This document shows positions 24,801 to 36,720 of a stretch of DNA of 64,000 nucleotides, one piece after another (the stretch's first letter is position 1; the number at the start of each line of letters is the position of its first letter). Source of the stretch: Culex pipiens pallens (taxonomy: Eukaryota; Arthropoda; Insecta; Diptera; Culicidae); NCBI RefSeq assembly GCF_016801865.2, contig NC_068938.1, positions 189,596,453 to 189,660,452 of the forward strand, read 5' to 3'. The notes under the pieces are model-generated. The model was not told where the DNA came from, did not search any database, and saw only the letters and a list, made by a program, of their open reading frames with translations. Both the position numbers and the translations under genes were made by a program.

Positions 24801-27336
24801 TGCCGTGTTTGGAGGGGATGTAGCCGCCCCGGTGGGATCGCCAGAGCTGGCGCTGTACGAGGAAGGGGTCCGCTTCGGTTGCTGGGGGATGGCCCTGTTC
24901 ACAATCTCCGCTGCTCTCTACTCTACCATTATAGGAAAGCTAATTAAATATTTCGGGTAAAGTCCATACCGCATGAACAAATAACGTTCTAAACTTTCAA
25001 CAACGTGTCGATAACTTTTTTTTCCAGTGGCCGAACAATTTTCATCGGTGGGCTGCTGGTCAACAGCGTTGGGATGCTGGCGATGGCCCTGTTCACCGAG
25101 CGCTGGATGGTGTTTGTGTGCTGTCCGGGGGTTGGCATCGCGTACGCCACCATGTACGCCGTACCATTTCTGGCCATTTCGCAGTACCACGCCAAAAACT
25201 CGGTAAAAATTAACTTTCTCTTAATACTGTGAATTTATTATTTTATTAATTGCACTTGTGTGTTTTCAGTTCGCCATGAAGGATGGCCAGTACGTCGAGT
25301 CTAGTCAACGGCGTGGGTTCGGAGCGGATGTGTCCATGCTGAGCAGTATGCTGTTTCTGTCACAGGTAACAAAGCCTCGGAGATTCCTTTGAATTGTATA
25401 ATTAGCAATGCTGAAGTAGATGAAACTCACTATAAATGCAATTGCATGCATTGTGAATCAAACTGGATTACGAGTGAGAGTTAGGGGAAACCATTATTAT
25501 ATTTAAAAAATCGTCATCGTGTTTAAGAGGCAGTATTTGTAAATATTGCTCGGTTTGTTCTAGAGGTCGTATCGAGGTGCTCCGATTTGGATGAAACTTT
25601 CAGCGTTTGTTTGTCTATACATGAGATGAACTCATGCCAAATATAAGCCCTCTACGACAAAGGGAAGTGGGGTAAAACGGGCTTTGAAGTTTGAGGTCCA
25701 AAAAACCTAAAAAATCTTAAAATTGCTCGCATTTCCGTAAAACTTCATCAATTCCAACTCTCTTAGATGCATTCGAAAGGTCTTTTGAAGCACTTCAAAA
25801 TGTGTCATAGACATCCAGGATTGGTTCGACTTTTTCTCTTAGCTTTTGCAAATTACTGTCAAAAATTGATTTTTTTAAAACCTTAATATCTTTTTGCAAC
25901 AGCCTCCAACACCCATACTCCCATAGGTCAAAAGATAGGTAATTACATGGACTATAAGCCTACGGTGTTAACTTTTTGGCCAATCGCAGTTTTTCTCATA
26001 GTTTTTCGATTTTTCTAGAACAAACATTTTACAACGTTAGTTTTTGCCCTGTAGGCCGCCATAGCGGCACTTTTTGGTCTCAATTTTGTCATATTCGGAA
26101 TCCTCGGACAATTTCACGTAAGTTAGAAGTATTGGAGTTGTAAATTTGATTTAAAAAATAATTAAATAAAACATTTTTGAAAAAAGAAATAGATCTTATT
26201 TACCCTGTGATCAATACGTCAAATGCTGTATCAAGTAGGCGAAAACCTGTTTTACCCCTAATCCAACAAATTGTAAAAAAATATTTTAATTCATTCTGAA
26301 TGCCAATTTTTCCAATCAAATTTACAACTCCAATACTTCTAACTTACGTGAAATTGTCCGAGGATTCCGAATATGACAAAATTGAGACCAAAAAGTGCCG
26401 CTATGGCGGCCTACAGGGCAAAAACTAACGTTGTAAAATGTTTGTTCTAGAAAAATCGAAAAACTATGAGAAAAACTGCGATTGGCCAAAAAGTTAACAC
26501 CGTAGGCTTATAGTCCATGTAATTACCTATCTTTTGACCTATGGGAGTATGGGTGTTGGAGGCTGTTGCAAAAAGATATTAAGGTTTTAAAAAAAATCCA
26601 TTTTTGACAGTAATTTGCAAAAGCTTAGAGAAAAAGTCGAACCAATCCTGGATGTCTATGACACATTTTGAAGTGCTTCAAAAGACCTTTCGAATGCATC
26701 TAAGAGAGTTGGAATTGATGAAGTTTTACGGAAATGCGAGCAATTTTAAGATTTTTTAGGTTTTTTGGACCTCAAACTTCAAAGCCCGTTTTACCCCACT
26801 TCCCTTTGTCGTAGAGGGCTCATATTTGGCATGAGTTCATCTCATGTATAGACAAACAAACGCTGAAAGTTTCATCCAAATCGGAGCACCTCGATACGAC
26901 CTGTTACACATTGGTGAAAAACTCGCTCTTAAATGGGATTCAATGGGCTCTTTGTGAATAATGAGCTTATAGATGGCTTTTAAAAGTCAATTGAATTTGA
27001 TTTTCAATTCACTCTGTAGAAAAATTGGTTAACTTATCCAGTTTTTGCAAACTCAACTAAATTCAACCGATCTATTGATTGTTGGATTTGTTCTGAGCCA
27101 TATTTCCACTCAAATGTTTTTGCTTGACTGATTCTCGACTAATTTCATTTCGTTCGAAGTACACAAAATCATTGTAACATTCATTTTTTTTTCTCATATT
27201 CCAGCTCATCATCGCCCTCTCCATCGGCAGCGTGATCGACGCGTTCGAGTCCACCACGGTTGTGATATTCACGGCGAGCTTGTTTTCCTTTCTCGCCGCG
27301 ATTTCTGCAAGCCAGGTGCTGTACATGGAGCTTTAG
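15838..27336 (+). CDS. SLC45-family transporter, complete, five exons
   Basis: Join 15838-15983, 23838-24956, 25028-25202, 25270-25365, 27205-27336: 1668 nt, 555 residues. Exon 1 ends in KDYSHLF plus AG of an Arg codon; the donor is CAG/GTATGA. The acceptor at 23838 supplies the missing A and continues QKSRLELIR, in register with the first gene. Hallmarks: CVEFTYAAETALASP (about 66-79), MFS motif RWGRRRP (119-125), GYLLGAIDW, a charged central loop, LIKYFGGRTIF, QYHAKNS, and a final segment ending QVLYMEL. It is presumably a plasma-membrane or organelle sugar/H+ carrier. Oddities: a 7.9-kb first intron and a 1.8-kb last intron, each carrying a large fold-back, and DFDIET (179-184) where the first gene has the family-like DFSADT, so substrate or coupling may differ. 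The intron after QYHAKNS is shared with the first gene; the other two internal introns are not. Confidence 0.9.
16538..16746 (-). mobile_element. tRNA-headed SINE in SLC45 intron 1
   Basis: On the minus strand it reads GGGTCTCGTGGCGCAGGGGT, GCGGCTTCGGCTGCCGATCCC and a box B-like CGGGTTCGATTCCCGCC, then a non-tRNA body. It is SINE-like and distinct from the GACCGAGCC family. The rest of intron 1 up to 21200 is AT-rich with no gene I can support. Confidence 0.65.
20860..20949 (+). other. Candidate 29-codon small ORF inside SLC45 intron 1
   Basis: ATG in a good context (AAAAAAATGG) encodes MATRYVPVYLEDWPYETEER and nine more residues, then TGA. The acidic, Tyr/Trp-rich composition and higher GC of 20860-20940 stand out from the AT-rich intron. 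I know no match. It could be a captured exon start, part of an unrecognised gene or chance. Confidence 0.2.
21209..21354. repeat. Heptamer microsatellite (TCTCATC)n
   Basis: About 20 copies of TCTCATC with two TCTCATG variants, grading upstream into looser CTCATTTCTC-type sequence from about 21095. Confidence 0.9.
21429..21624 (+). mobile_element. tRNA-headed SINE
   Basis: Head GACCGAGCCACGTAGCCCAG, then TGGTAACGCTTCCGCCTCGC and box B-like GGGTTCAAATCCC, body with GTATCGTCACAAACTGGACC and an AT-rich end. Same family as the minus-strand copy at 9897-10083. The SINE ends where the TTAA-flanked element begins. Confidence 0.75.
21629..23680. mobile_element. 2.05-kb TTAA-flanked nonautonomous element with internal fold-back
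   Basis: TTAA at 21625-21628 and at 23681-23684 flank perfect 15-bp inverted termini, GGGGTTACATACATG and CATGTATGTAACCCC. TTAA duplication is typical of piggyBac-type transposition. Inside, 21640-22997 is a long palindrome: the two arms are so alike that the opposing 71-codon frames at 22029-22244 (minus) and 22401-22616 (plus) differ at three residues. The right 680 bp is not mirrored. No transposase is present, and the frames in the arms are by-products of the repeat. Confidence 0.85.
25564..26902. mobile_element. 1.34-kb fold-back element in SLC45 intron 4
   Basis: The left arm begins AGGTCGTATCGAGGTGCTCC and the right arm ends with its inverse. The arms are near-identical over about 620 bp each (for example the GGGGTAAAACGGGCTTTGAA block at 25670 mirrored near 26790), around a centre near 26235. 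No coding capacity. Confidence 0.85.
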
Positions 27337-27479
27337 TGTTTGGTGTACACCCGGCTGAACATCGGCGGGCCAGGGAGATTTGAGTCTGAAACCAAGCTTC
27401 ATTCAAACTGATGACTCTATTGTAAGGTTTAACTTATTCAAAATAATGTGAAGTTATGATGTACTTTAACACTACTGTA

Positions 27480-27485
27480 AATAAA
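27480..27485 (+). terminator. Poly(A) signal AATAAA of the second SLC45 gene
   Basis: Canonical AATAAA 144 bp after the TAG stop at 27336, followed by AT-rich DNA. Confidence 0.7.
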
Positions 27486-27736
27486 TATTTTTATAATAAC
27501 TGCCTCTTTTTGTGTCGAAAATCTCCATGCTATCTAGAAAATTCCAATTCCAATCAGTTTCTTGTACCAGCTTGCTAGTACGTTACGGTTTGTAGTTACA
27601 GCTCACAAAATACCTTTTTTCAGCTCATAAGACCTTGGAGATGCAAAAAACATCTTCTTCTTCGCAAAACATTGCTTTAACATTATCACAATAAACTTGA
27701 GCTGTGCAAGCAAAAGACTTTCGAGTTTCTCTTGAG

Positions 27737-28272
27737 CAGGCCTGCAAAATGTTTCCAACCCAGCGTACACATGAAGCAAACCAAAATGTCAGTTCACTGC
27801 TAGCATCTGACTGTAAGCCTACTGTGTCCGTTCAACCACTGCCGCTTGACTCGTGCCGGTCGGCTGCTGGAGAATGGGAGACGTGAAAAAATGAGCTACA
27901 CTCACTCAATTCGTGTCGTATGACTGACTCGTAAAATCCTCTTTAAACACTATTTTGACTATTTTTAAACAATTGTATGGTTCTAGACTGTGTAAAACAC
28001 TTAAAACAACCATAACTTATAATCAAAATTACATTTCCACGCATAAATACCAACTTTTTGTGTAAAAACTTGCTTCTTTATGTGTGTGCGTGCAACGTCG
28101 AATGAGCGTTGGTTGACTACTGCCTCGCATTGCAGCTGCTCAGTGAGCTAGGGCACTCACGACTGAGTCGGGTTTGTTTATGTCACGGTTTTGTGGTTCA
28201 GTGAATGGATCTGAAAAAATCGTGTATGCGTCGCCGATTTTCGCGTCAGGACCCCTGACATTTTCAGCTCTG
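27737..28272. mobile_element. 536-bp hAT MITE with 8-bp target duplication
   Basis: CTCTTGAG at 27729-27736 recurs exactly at 28273-28280. Left terminus CAGGCCTGCAAAATGT; right terminus inverts to CAGAGCTGAAAATGTC. No transposase. The frames at 27704-27886 and 28174-28395 cross the element boundaries and are not genes. 28281-28630 has nothing recognisable. Confidence 0.9.
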
Positions 28273-28633
28273 CTCTTGAGAGATGCTGAAGCAAAGATGA
28301 ACAACGTTGTACAGGGACCATCCAAGAGTCAGCGATTGTCTACGCTCCATTTAAAAATATTTGTTGTCCACGTGGTTTTTAGATGGCCCAGATAAAAAAA
28401 AAGACTTTTCTTTCCACTGATGGTGCCTGATTGATTTTGTTACTTTACAACAATTTGATTTGAACAATTGAAAATAAAAGAATTACTTTAGAACGGTTTT
28501 TTTGGCCATAAGGGGGGCCCTTCAAATCGGCTCAAAAAATCAGGGAACAAAAAAAATCAATGGAAAGTGCAGTGCAATCATCATAAATCAATTAAAGATG
28601 CATTTCCATGCGTTTAGAATCAGTTTTAGCATG

Positions 28634-30492
28634 TGAGCGACTCTCTAAGAAATCGGCCGATTTCGACCATTTTTATTTTTTGTATTTTTTGATTTGGCAC
28701 AAACTTTGTGCGGGCCTTCCCCATTACCAAAGAAGCTATTTTGTGTCATTGGTTACCCATAGCCATTGTATGGCTGCTGTCCATACAAAAATGGTACGTA
28801 AATATTCAAACAGCTGTAACTTTTGAGTGAATTTTCTGATCAACAATACCTACAACTTTGCCGAAGACACCAATTCGGCAAAGTTGTAGGTATTGTTGAG
28901 GACTATTGAGAAAAAAATAGGTACACGGAAAAAAAAATTGCAGATTTTTTAATCAACTTTTTTTCCACAAAAACTCAATTTCCAAAAATACGTATTTTTT
29001 TATTTTCAAGATTTTTTGATATGTTTTAGGGGATAAAAACCCGCAACTTTTGAGCCGTAGTGATACATGGTAAAAAAATCTGCCGCCGAGTTATGGATTT
29101 TTGAAAAAAAGTGATTTTTAGAAAAAACAAATTTGACGTTATTTTTTAATGTAAAATTGAATTTTTAATCGAAAAGTACTGTACAGATTTTTGGCTAAAG
29201 GGCTCCGTTTTCAAGATATAGCCACCAAAAGTTTGATTTTAGCGAAATATTTACAGTTTTTCGTTTTTTCAAAATAGTGACCATGAGTGACCATTTCTGA
29301 AAATATTTTTTTGAGAAGTTCAGAAAATTTGCTATAAAATTGTCTAAGAGACATTGAAGATTGGACCTTTGGTTGCTGAGATACAGCGGCTTAAAGAAAA
29401 AGAAACAGAAAAATTGAAGATTTCTAAGTCTCACCAAATCAACCAACCATTTTCTAACGTCGATATCTCAGCAACTAATGGTCCGATTTCCAATGATAAA
29501 GCATGAAACATTCGTAAAATCCGATCTTTTCGAAAAAATATTTTTAAATTTTTTAAATCAAGACTAAAATTTTAAAAGGGCCAATCACTGAATATAACGC
29601 CCAATTCAAATGCTAACATTGAACATTAACATTGAAAATCGGACTATTAGTTGCTGGAATATCGACATTAGAAAATGGTGGGTTGTTTGGGTGAGACTTG
29701 GAAAACTTCGATTTTCCTGTTTCTTTTTTCTGTATCTCAGCAACCAGAGGTCCAATCTTCAATGCCTCTTAAACAATTTTATAGCAAATTTTCTGAACTC
29801 TTAAAAATTAATATTTTCTGAAATGGTCACTCATGGTCACTATTTTTAAAAATCAGAAAACTGCAAATATTTCGATAAAATCAAACTTTCGGTGGCTATA
29901 TCTTGAAAACAGAGCCTTTTATCAAAAAATCTGTAAAGAACTTTTCGATTGGAAATTCAATTCTACATTAAAAAATTTCGTAATATTTTTTTTGCTTGAA
30001 ATTTCGATTTTTTTCCAAAAATCACTTTTTTTTTCAAAAATTTATAACTCGGCAGCAGATTTTTTTACCATGTATCTCTACGGCTCAAAAGTTGCGGGTT
30101 TTTATCCCCTAAAACATATCAAAAAATCTCGAAAATAAAAAAATACGTATTTTTGGAAATTGAGTTTTTGTGGAAAAAAAGTTGATCTAAAATCTGCAAA
30201 ATTTTTTTTACGTGTACCTTTTTTTTTCTCAATAGTCCTCAATAATACCTACAACTTTGCCGAAGACACCAAATTGATCAGAAAATTCACTCAAAAGTTA
30301 CAGCTGTTTGAATATTTACGTACCATTTTTGTAAGGACAGCAGCCAAAATTATATGGAGACTTGTATGGGTGAACCAATGACACAAAATAGCTTCTTTGG
30401 TGATAGGGAAGGCCCGCACAAAATTTGAGCCAAATCAAAAAATACAAAAAATAAAAATGGTCGAAATCAGCAAATTTCGTAGAGAATTGCTC
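28634..30492. mobile_element. 1.86-kb fold-back element (GAGCAATTCTCTAC-ended family)
   Basis: Opposed arms: GCGGGCCTTCCCCATTACCA near 28713 is mirrored near 30400, and the CCTACAACTTTGCCGAAGAC box near 28850 recurs inverted near 30246. The arm ends resemble GAGCAATTCTCTAC, as in the fold-backs at 36851 and 42702. Arm divergence is moderate. No coding capacity. 30493-30900 is AT-rich without a gene. Confidence 0.8.
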
Positions 30493-30904
30493 TGGTCTAA
30501 CCATCGAAGTTTAAAAATATGTTGAACATAAAAAAAATCATAAAAAATACTATGACAGAAGAATTATTTTTGTTGAAGCGAGTTGATTTTTTTTGGTTCT
30601 ATCTCCTCACATTTATCGATAAAATTTTAACCGCAGCTGAAATTAAGCCACCAACTGCGAGAAATAATCTTTCAAATTATTTTAATTAACGTCAACTGGG
30701 GCGAATTGGGACAGCAGTTTTAACCATGTAAGAGCACAATATTTTGATTTTTCTGGTTGGTTTCGGTTAGAACAGACTCAGACCAAAAAAATGTGTACAT
30801 CCTTTTCCAAATTTTAAACCTTTAAGTGCTCCAAACACTACTGTCCCTATTCAGACTGTAGTCCTGATTCACCCCAGATGACGGTACCTCCAATACATAT
30901 TATG

Positions 30905-31153
30905 TATTTCAAAACAAAGGTTTTATTAAGGCTTTGAGGAGGTTGTTAAGATACAGTTGTAAAGCCTCGAACTCCTATGAAGGTTTTTTAAATAGGCCGT
31001 GACAACCTTTTGAGGAGGTCCTTTTTTTGTTTTAAGAGAAGTTTATCTGAGTTCTGGGGAGGCTGTTACGACTTAGTGGTTTTAATGATGGTTTTGGCTG
31101 ATAGCTTTTATAGCGTTTGTGACAGCTTGATAAAGCCTAAAATGTTACTTGGG
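30905..31153. mobile_element. Truncated inverse copy of the 11037-12251 element
   Basis: It shares GGCCGTGACAACCTTTTG, GGGGAGGCTGTTACGACTTAG-like sequence and the terminus AATGTTACTTGGG with the element at 11037, in reverse orientation. Only one end is present. Confidence 0.65.
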
Positions 31154-31445
31154 TAATGATTGCAATACAACTGAATCGGTGATTAATGCAATTTAAAAAA
31201 AAATCCTTAGAATTTTGAGTCTATGTTATTTACATTTCAATATTGTTTTGCCCAAATTTGAGCCCCGTCCCGCAAAGCTCTCTTAGCCACAGTAGGCAAG
31301 TACCTTTCGTTACATCGAAGCTTTGTTATTCCCTCTGATGTTGCATTATACGTCCGTACGTTCAACAAACCTCGAGGAGCTTTCAGGTTGGATGCTTTAA
31401 TGTGTAAGCTGATGCACCACCACTAGGGTGCCCGGAAAAAATGAC

Positions 31446-31760
31446 CCCTTCACAGCAAATAAAGCAGTAATCCTGCTGCGTGTAAAAGGCCTGGGTGTAA
31501 AATAAAGTTTGCATTATTTTATGAAATTTTATGTAATGTTACACCCTGAAATATGTAGCACATCAGAATGGGAAACCTACACAGCTAAAAAAGTAGTAAT
31601 CCAGCTGCGTGTAAAAGGCCTGGGTGTAAAATAAATATTGCATTATTTCATGCAATTTTATGTGATATTACACCCTGAAATATGTAGTCCATCAGTATGG
31701 GAAACCGACTTGACCGAAATGTCAAGCTCATATATGCCTTTATCCTAACAGATTTTCATC
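31446..31760 (+). repeat. Two tandem copies of a 129-bp repeat
   Basis: The block GCTGCGTGTAAAAGGCCTGG ends 129 bp apart in the two copies (near 31490 and 31619). Each copy is followed by a GCATTATTT tract, ACACCCTGAAATATGTAG and a CATCAG segment. Related single copy at 7255-7385. Confidence 0.75.
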
Positions 31761-32185
31761 GGTCTGATTGCCTAGAGGGCTAAGGCGCCAGTCCTTACTG
31801 CTGGTGCTGGGTTTGAATCCCGTCGGCTGCAACTTTTTTTTTGTATTTGCAAAAATTGTACATGCAGTGTGTAATATTAAGTGTTTATTTTAACGAAGGT
31901 GATGTGCATGCTTTTGCATGCGATTTTACCATCGGATTTTTTGTTGTGTACTTGACCGAAATGTCAAGCTCACAAATACATTTATCCTTTCCATTTTTCA
32001 TCGGTCTGATGGCCGAGCGGGCTGAGGCGTCAGTCCTTACTGTATGTGCTGGGTTTGAGTACCGTCGGTTGCAACTTTTTTTTGTATTTACAAAAATTTT
32101 ACATGCAGCGTGTAATTTTAAGTGCCTTTTTTGACGAAGGTGATGTGCATGCTTTTGCTTGCGATTTTTTGCTGTGCTGCTCCAC
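31761..32185 (+). mobile_element. Tandem pair of tRNA-like SINE units
   Basis: Two heads, 31761-31832 and 32002-32075, both run GGTCTGATnGCC to GTCGG(C/T)TGCAAC, with box A-like GCCGAGCGGGCTGAGGCG and box B-like GGGTTTGAATCCC. Both are followed by the same body containing GACGAAGGTGATGTGCATGC or its ACGAAGG variant. The pair repeats at about 242 bp. The second box B is mutated (GAGTACC), so these are not functional tRNA genes. Confidence 0.65.
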
Positions 32186-33031
32186 AAGCAGAAAACGCTT
32201 TATTGGGTTATTTTAAGCATCAGTGAAAATTTTGAGCGAATTCGGTTAAGATTTACCCATTGATACTTGAGCCTGAGGCTGGCTAAAAAAAAAATTCTTC
32301 ATGCAAAAATGACTTTTTTAAACGTTCTTTAAAGTGGAGTGCATTAAATTTCCAGTGAGAATCTAACTTTTGGAAATATCTGGATGGAAGTAACGCACCC
32401 TGCAGACTGAACTGTAAGTAAATTAGGGTTTTCATTTATTTATTTCTTTCTATTTTTCCCATACAAACTTCACGTTCGAGTATCAATGGGTAAATGTTGA
32501 CCGATTTTGCTCATACTTGACCCAGAGGCACCTGGGCACCCTAACCACCACACAACACACACATCAGCTTGTAACTGGAGGGATTAAAAACTCCCAACCT
32601 CCCACCTCGTGGCTGTGTACTGTTGTTGATGTGTAACACAAGTTGCTGGCGGTGTGGTATTTTGTCTATTTTTAGATTTAAATAGAATTTTGTTCAGATA
32701 TTTTTTGTTTTGAATTTACAGCTGTCACAGTGTTTGAATGTGTTCAAAGTTTTTAAAATTATTGTTCATCAAATAAATAATTAAATTTAATTCAAACAAA
32801 TCTAATATGGATGCACCCCAAAAGCTGTAAAAGCTTTCCATCCGTTGTTGTTGCGGTGAGACAAACCACACTCTCGACGTGGGGTGTCACATCACAGCTC
32901 AGCTGTGGGGTGGTCGGTGCCGACCTAGACCTGCAGTGCTTGTGTACAGTGATTCAGTTTTGTAATGCCGGTCGACCGGCCAAGGTGGTGAAGCTGCTGT
33001 TGTTGAACTTTCGGTGGAGTATATCCACTGC

Positions 33032-33094
33032 ATGGAGTGTCGTCGACGAGAGCCCAGTTTCGGAACAGAGGACGTGCGCGTTTTGGGCGGTTGA
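33032..33094 (+). CDS. Orphan copy of the conserved 20-aa NAT leader peptide (uORF)
   Basis: Encodes MECRRREPSFGTEDVRVLGG then TGA. It matches the uORFs before the transporter genes at 56061 and 58655 at 17 of 20 residues each, with many third-base differences, so it was copied and then kept as protein-coding. No transporter ORF follows here. Instead a strong donor, TTTGCAG/GTAAAG, lies at 33147/33148. I infer a distal noncoding leader exon (uORF included) that splices to an acceptor near 50115 or 50128, just before the NAT start at 50130, which itself lacks a local uORF copy. The alternative is a remnant of a lost fourth NAT gene. Nothing is visible of that gene's coding exons nearby. The upstream DNA (32200-33000) is less AT-rich than its surroundings but has no other identifiable feature. 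Confidence 0.65.
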   Translation: MECRRREPSFGTEDVRVLGG

Positions 33095-33662
33095 GTGTGA
33101 ATTTTGAGCTCTGAATTACGGATTTTGGTACAGGATAAAGTTTGCAGGTAAAGTTAAATGTAGTGTGTGAATCCTCTGGAACGTGATAAGCTGAGTGGAC
33201 TTGTTGTTTGAAGATTGCCGGAACTATTACTTCAAGTTTGCGCAGAACAGGTTCTAGCTGTGATCATGACCTTGCGATGGTGTTGCATGGAACGGTTCGT
33301 TTAATTCAGTTGAAATAATGGAGAGGGCTTTAAATAAGATTTGCTCTTTTGTTTTAAACGTGAATTTGTAATAGGTTACTCAATAAGATAAAATTTGGAA
33401 ACATTTCTTGTACGAGTGAATTGGACTTGGAAATTGAAACCTAATGTAAGTGCACCTTCTCTTTACTCAGCTGTTTAAAAATCGTGCAGCATTTCAATTT
33501 ATAATGCACTTTTTAGCACAGTTTTTCGAGACATGATAAGAAAAAAGTCAAGTATTCCACAAATATTTACCAACCTTACTAGATCTAGAGGTTAATGTAC
33601 CAAATGTAATAAAACTCATAAAACGATAAATTAAGTATTTGTCATGAGAACCAACTTCTCAC

Positions 33663-33858
33663 CTGTTGCATTCCGGACGAAACAGAACTTTACAGCGAAA
33701 CTGCTTAAGCGCTCTACAAATTCTGTCATAGTTACAAAGTTGTCTTTAAACTGCATGGCATAAAATTTATTTACATTTGCCTCGCTTGTGTTACCACTCC
33801 AGCCATATACGCTAATATCCTGATTGTTAGCCCGCAGTGGATACAACTCGTAGGACAA
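33663..33858 (-). other. Candidate exon or gene fragment, minus strand
   Basis: An open frame with balanced composition (SYELYPLRANNQDISVYGWS onward, ending FCFVRNATG) runs to a textbook donor, AACAG/GTGAGAA, with the GT at 33661-33662. No ATG or convincing acceptor was found at the other end; an in-frame TAG lies 21 bp upstream of the first listed codon. I do not recognise the protein. It lies inside the putative long NAT leader intron, on the opposite strand. It may be a degraded or captured exon. Confidence 0.25.
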
Positions 33859-34225
33859 TTGATGTCTCGCCCCCCACTAGACAGTGTTCCCTTTCTGCCC
33901 AGCAGACAGAATAATTTGATATGCTTATGTTGTTGCAGCGTTTCCCTGCTTCTACGTTGCCCACCCCCGAAGTCACCGCTCGGTTCCTGCTTTCAAGTTC
34001 ACGGTGAATTGAGTTTCCTTGAACTTGCTGGAATTTTTCCTTATTTTGTGTTACTTTGGGTTAATTTACTCTGCTTTGGTGGCGTTGTGCGTAAGGAGGA
34101 TCGAATTTCGTCTCTTCAGCGGGGAAAGGGAAGCAGGGTTGTTGTACCTCGTTTGGTATTAAGTAAAATAAAATGCCAAAAACAGGAAGGCACTGTTATT
34201 ATTTTTTTTTTTAAATTTAGTTCTC

Positions 34226-35833
34226 ACTTCCATTCGTTTGATCAAAAAAGCCGTTTTGGGTCATTGGTTCACCCATACAAGGCTCCATACAATTTTGGCA
34301 GCTGTCCATACAAAAATTGTACTTAAATATTCGACAAAATCTGTAACTTTTGAAGGAATTTACTGATCGATTTGGTGTCTTCAGGAATGTTGTAGGTATT
34401 GATGAAGACTATTCAGGAAAAAATGGTACACGGAAAAAATTTACGATTTTTATTTTTTACAAAAAATCAATTTCCCAAAATCCATGTGCTTAAATTTTTG
34501 ATTTTTTTTATGTTTCAGGAGAGAAAAGCCTACAACTTTGAGAAGTTTGTCTATACTATTGCCGCCGAGTTTTTTTTTTAATGGAAATTTAGACGAAAAC
34601 TAAATTTGGCTTCGGTTTTCAAAGTAAGATTACAGATTTTTGGATAAAGTGCACCGTTACAAGATATAGCCACTTAAAGTTTAATTTTGACTGAATAATT
34701 CTCGTTTTCGATTTATAAGAAAGTGTCCATGATTGTCCATTCCTAAACATATTTTTTTCGAAATGTTCAGAACCCAATAAAATTGCCTAGAGACGTTGAA
34801 GATTTCTAGATTAAATTTTCAAAACAACCTATCCCTCATGGGTTTCCTATGCAGATAGGACCTTTTGAAAATTTAATCAAGATTTAACCTATGGTTGCTG
34901 AAATACAGCGAATAAAATAAAAAGAAACAAGAAAATTTTAAAAAATTAAGTCTCGTCTAGAGCGTCCAATTTCCCGGGGTTACAAAATTCCCGGGAAACG
35001 AGAAATTTTTAACAAATTTCCCGGGAAATCCCGGGAATTCCCGGGAAATTTGAAATTTATCAAAAATGATTCTGAGCCTGCTTCTGATTTTATTTGCGAT
35101 AAAATTGTATAGAAAAGCAACTTTAATGTTCAAAATGAGTTCGGGAGTCAATTAAGGGCTTGACTGACAGCTTTATAAAAATATATAAATTTTCTAATTT
35201 GATATGCTGTCTTTCAAATCGAACCAAATTAAAAAAATATTATTTGTATTTTTTTTTGTGAAGAAGTTTTTTTTTAAATCAAATTTTAAATCAGTTACTA
35301 AAATTAATGCTTCTCAACCATAAAAATGCTTTTAAATTTGTATCTGTGACCGTTTCGAGGGAATGTGTTTTAGAATAACATTGTCAAATAGAGTAAAAAA
35401 ATAAATCATGCAGAAATTACTAAATTTACACATTGTTTACTAAATTTACACAATGTTTTTTTCCTTATTAAAAACTTATCAGCAACCTTAGTGATGGTAC
35501 ATTTGACGTAAAAATAAAATTTTAGCACCTTAAATCTGATTTTAACAACAAATACTATGTCTAACAAAGTCACTCCAGAATTCTAAATAAAATTTCCAAT
35601 GCATCAACTTTTTAAATACTATTGAAAAAACCAATGTTCCAACAATAGTGCCTTGTGTGTTCAACCCAGTACCTACCCAGTATCGCCTTTTTTTTGAATA
35701 CTTTTACAAATTTGCCGAAGACACCAAATCGATCGGGAAATTCCTGCACTATTGCATTGTAACTATTTACAGATTTTCGAATATTTACGTAACATTTTTG
35801 TATGAACAGCTGTGCCATGGTTTCAACATTTGA
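34226..35833. mobile_element. Fold-back arm fragment interrupted by a CCCGGG-rich hAT-like fragment
   Basis: 34226-34957 and 35690-35830 match arm sequences of the fold-backs at 28634 and 42702 (GTTCACCCATACAAGG, TTGCCGAAGACACCAA). Between them, from 34958, is a copy beginning TAGAGCGTCCAATTTCCCGG, the same left end as the element at 37475, with repeated TCCCGGGAA. Its right end is missing. Confidence 0.55.
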
Positions 35834-36394
35834 ATGAAAAAAGCGTTTTAAAATGCATTATACTCCTGTCTATTTGTTTTGCAATTATAAGTTTCCAAAA
35901 TATCTAAGTATTGACATCGGAATATTATTTAAAAAAAAATTAAACCAACCCAAACGTGTTAAATAAAATTATCAATGCAGAAAAATGTCTTTTAGATTGT
36001 TTTCAGTTGATAAAACATCCATTTTCATTAACAATTCAGAAGTTTTTTGATTTTTTTTTCTTCTTTTGCCTGATTTTGAAGGGAGAGGGTTGAGCGACAT
36101 AAACTTTGAAAAATATTTGCTGACTGATATGCTTGATTTTGAAATTTTGACAATTGGGTATTTGTCCCTATTTTGGGCCTGGTACCTATTTTGGTTCTAC
36201 CAAACTTAATTCAACAAAATTGTGCATTTCACCAAATCTGGCAGGAATCTGCCACTTTAGATTGATACGTGCTGTCATTATCTTCATTTTGGTGGGCAAA
36301 AATAATTCACTTTTTCCTCTCAAACGAGAATTATTTTTGTTGTTGGCAAATTGCTAGTTGCCTATAAGTGGCCGAGATATCGTCAGTTGCAAGG

Positions 36395-36720
36395 TTATTG
36401 CTTATTGGAAAACACTTTGAAAATTTTATTGTTTTCAATTATTTTTTTCTGGAATTTCTGATTGTTCTCCGAATTGGGTTCTAAAATTAAGCTTAAATTT
36501 GAGATATTATTGTTCATATCGATGAAGCTTATTTTGCTGAGTACAATGACCCTTTGTACGACCACATAGGATTTAAAACGGATTTTCAAATCAGTTTAAA
36601 AAAAAAAAACATAGCGGCCCTTTTTGACAGAAAAGGTCCTACATAACAGCTCGTTCCAATGGGACCATAGTTGATCCATCAAAACTTGTTGCCTTATCAA
36701 TTTATTTTTTTGGATTGAAA
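36395..36720. repeat. Dispersed repeat, inverse copy at 48640-48830
   Basis: GACAGAAAAGGTCCTA near 36640 and GACCCTTTGTACGACCACA near 36550 recur in reverse complement near 48675 and 48735. Neither copy has a usable coding frame. Confidence 0.5.

Noticed and set aside
31761..32075. Functional tRNA genes
   Set aside because: Box-like motifs are present, but stems are broken, one box B is mutated, and each is followed by a SINE body.
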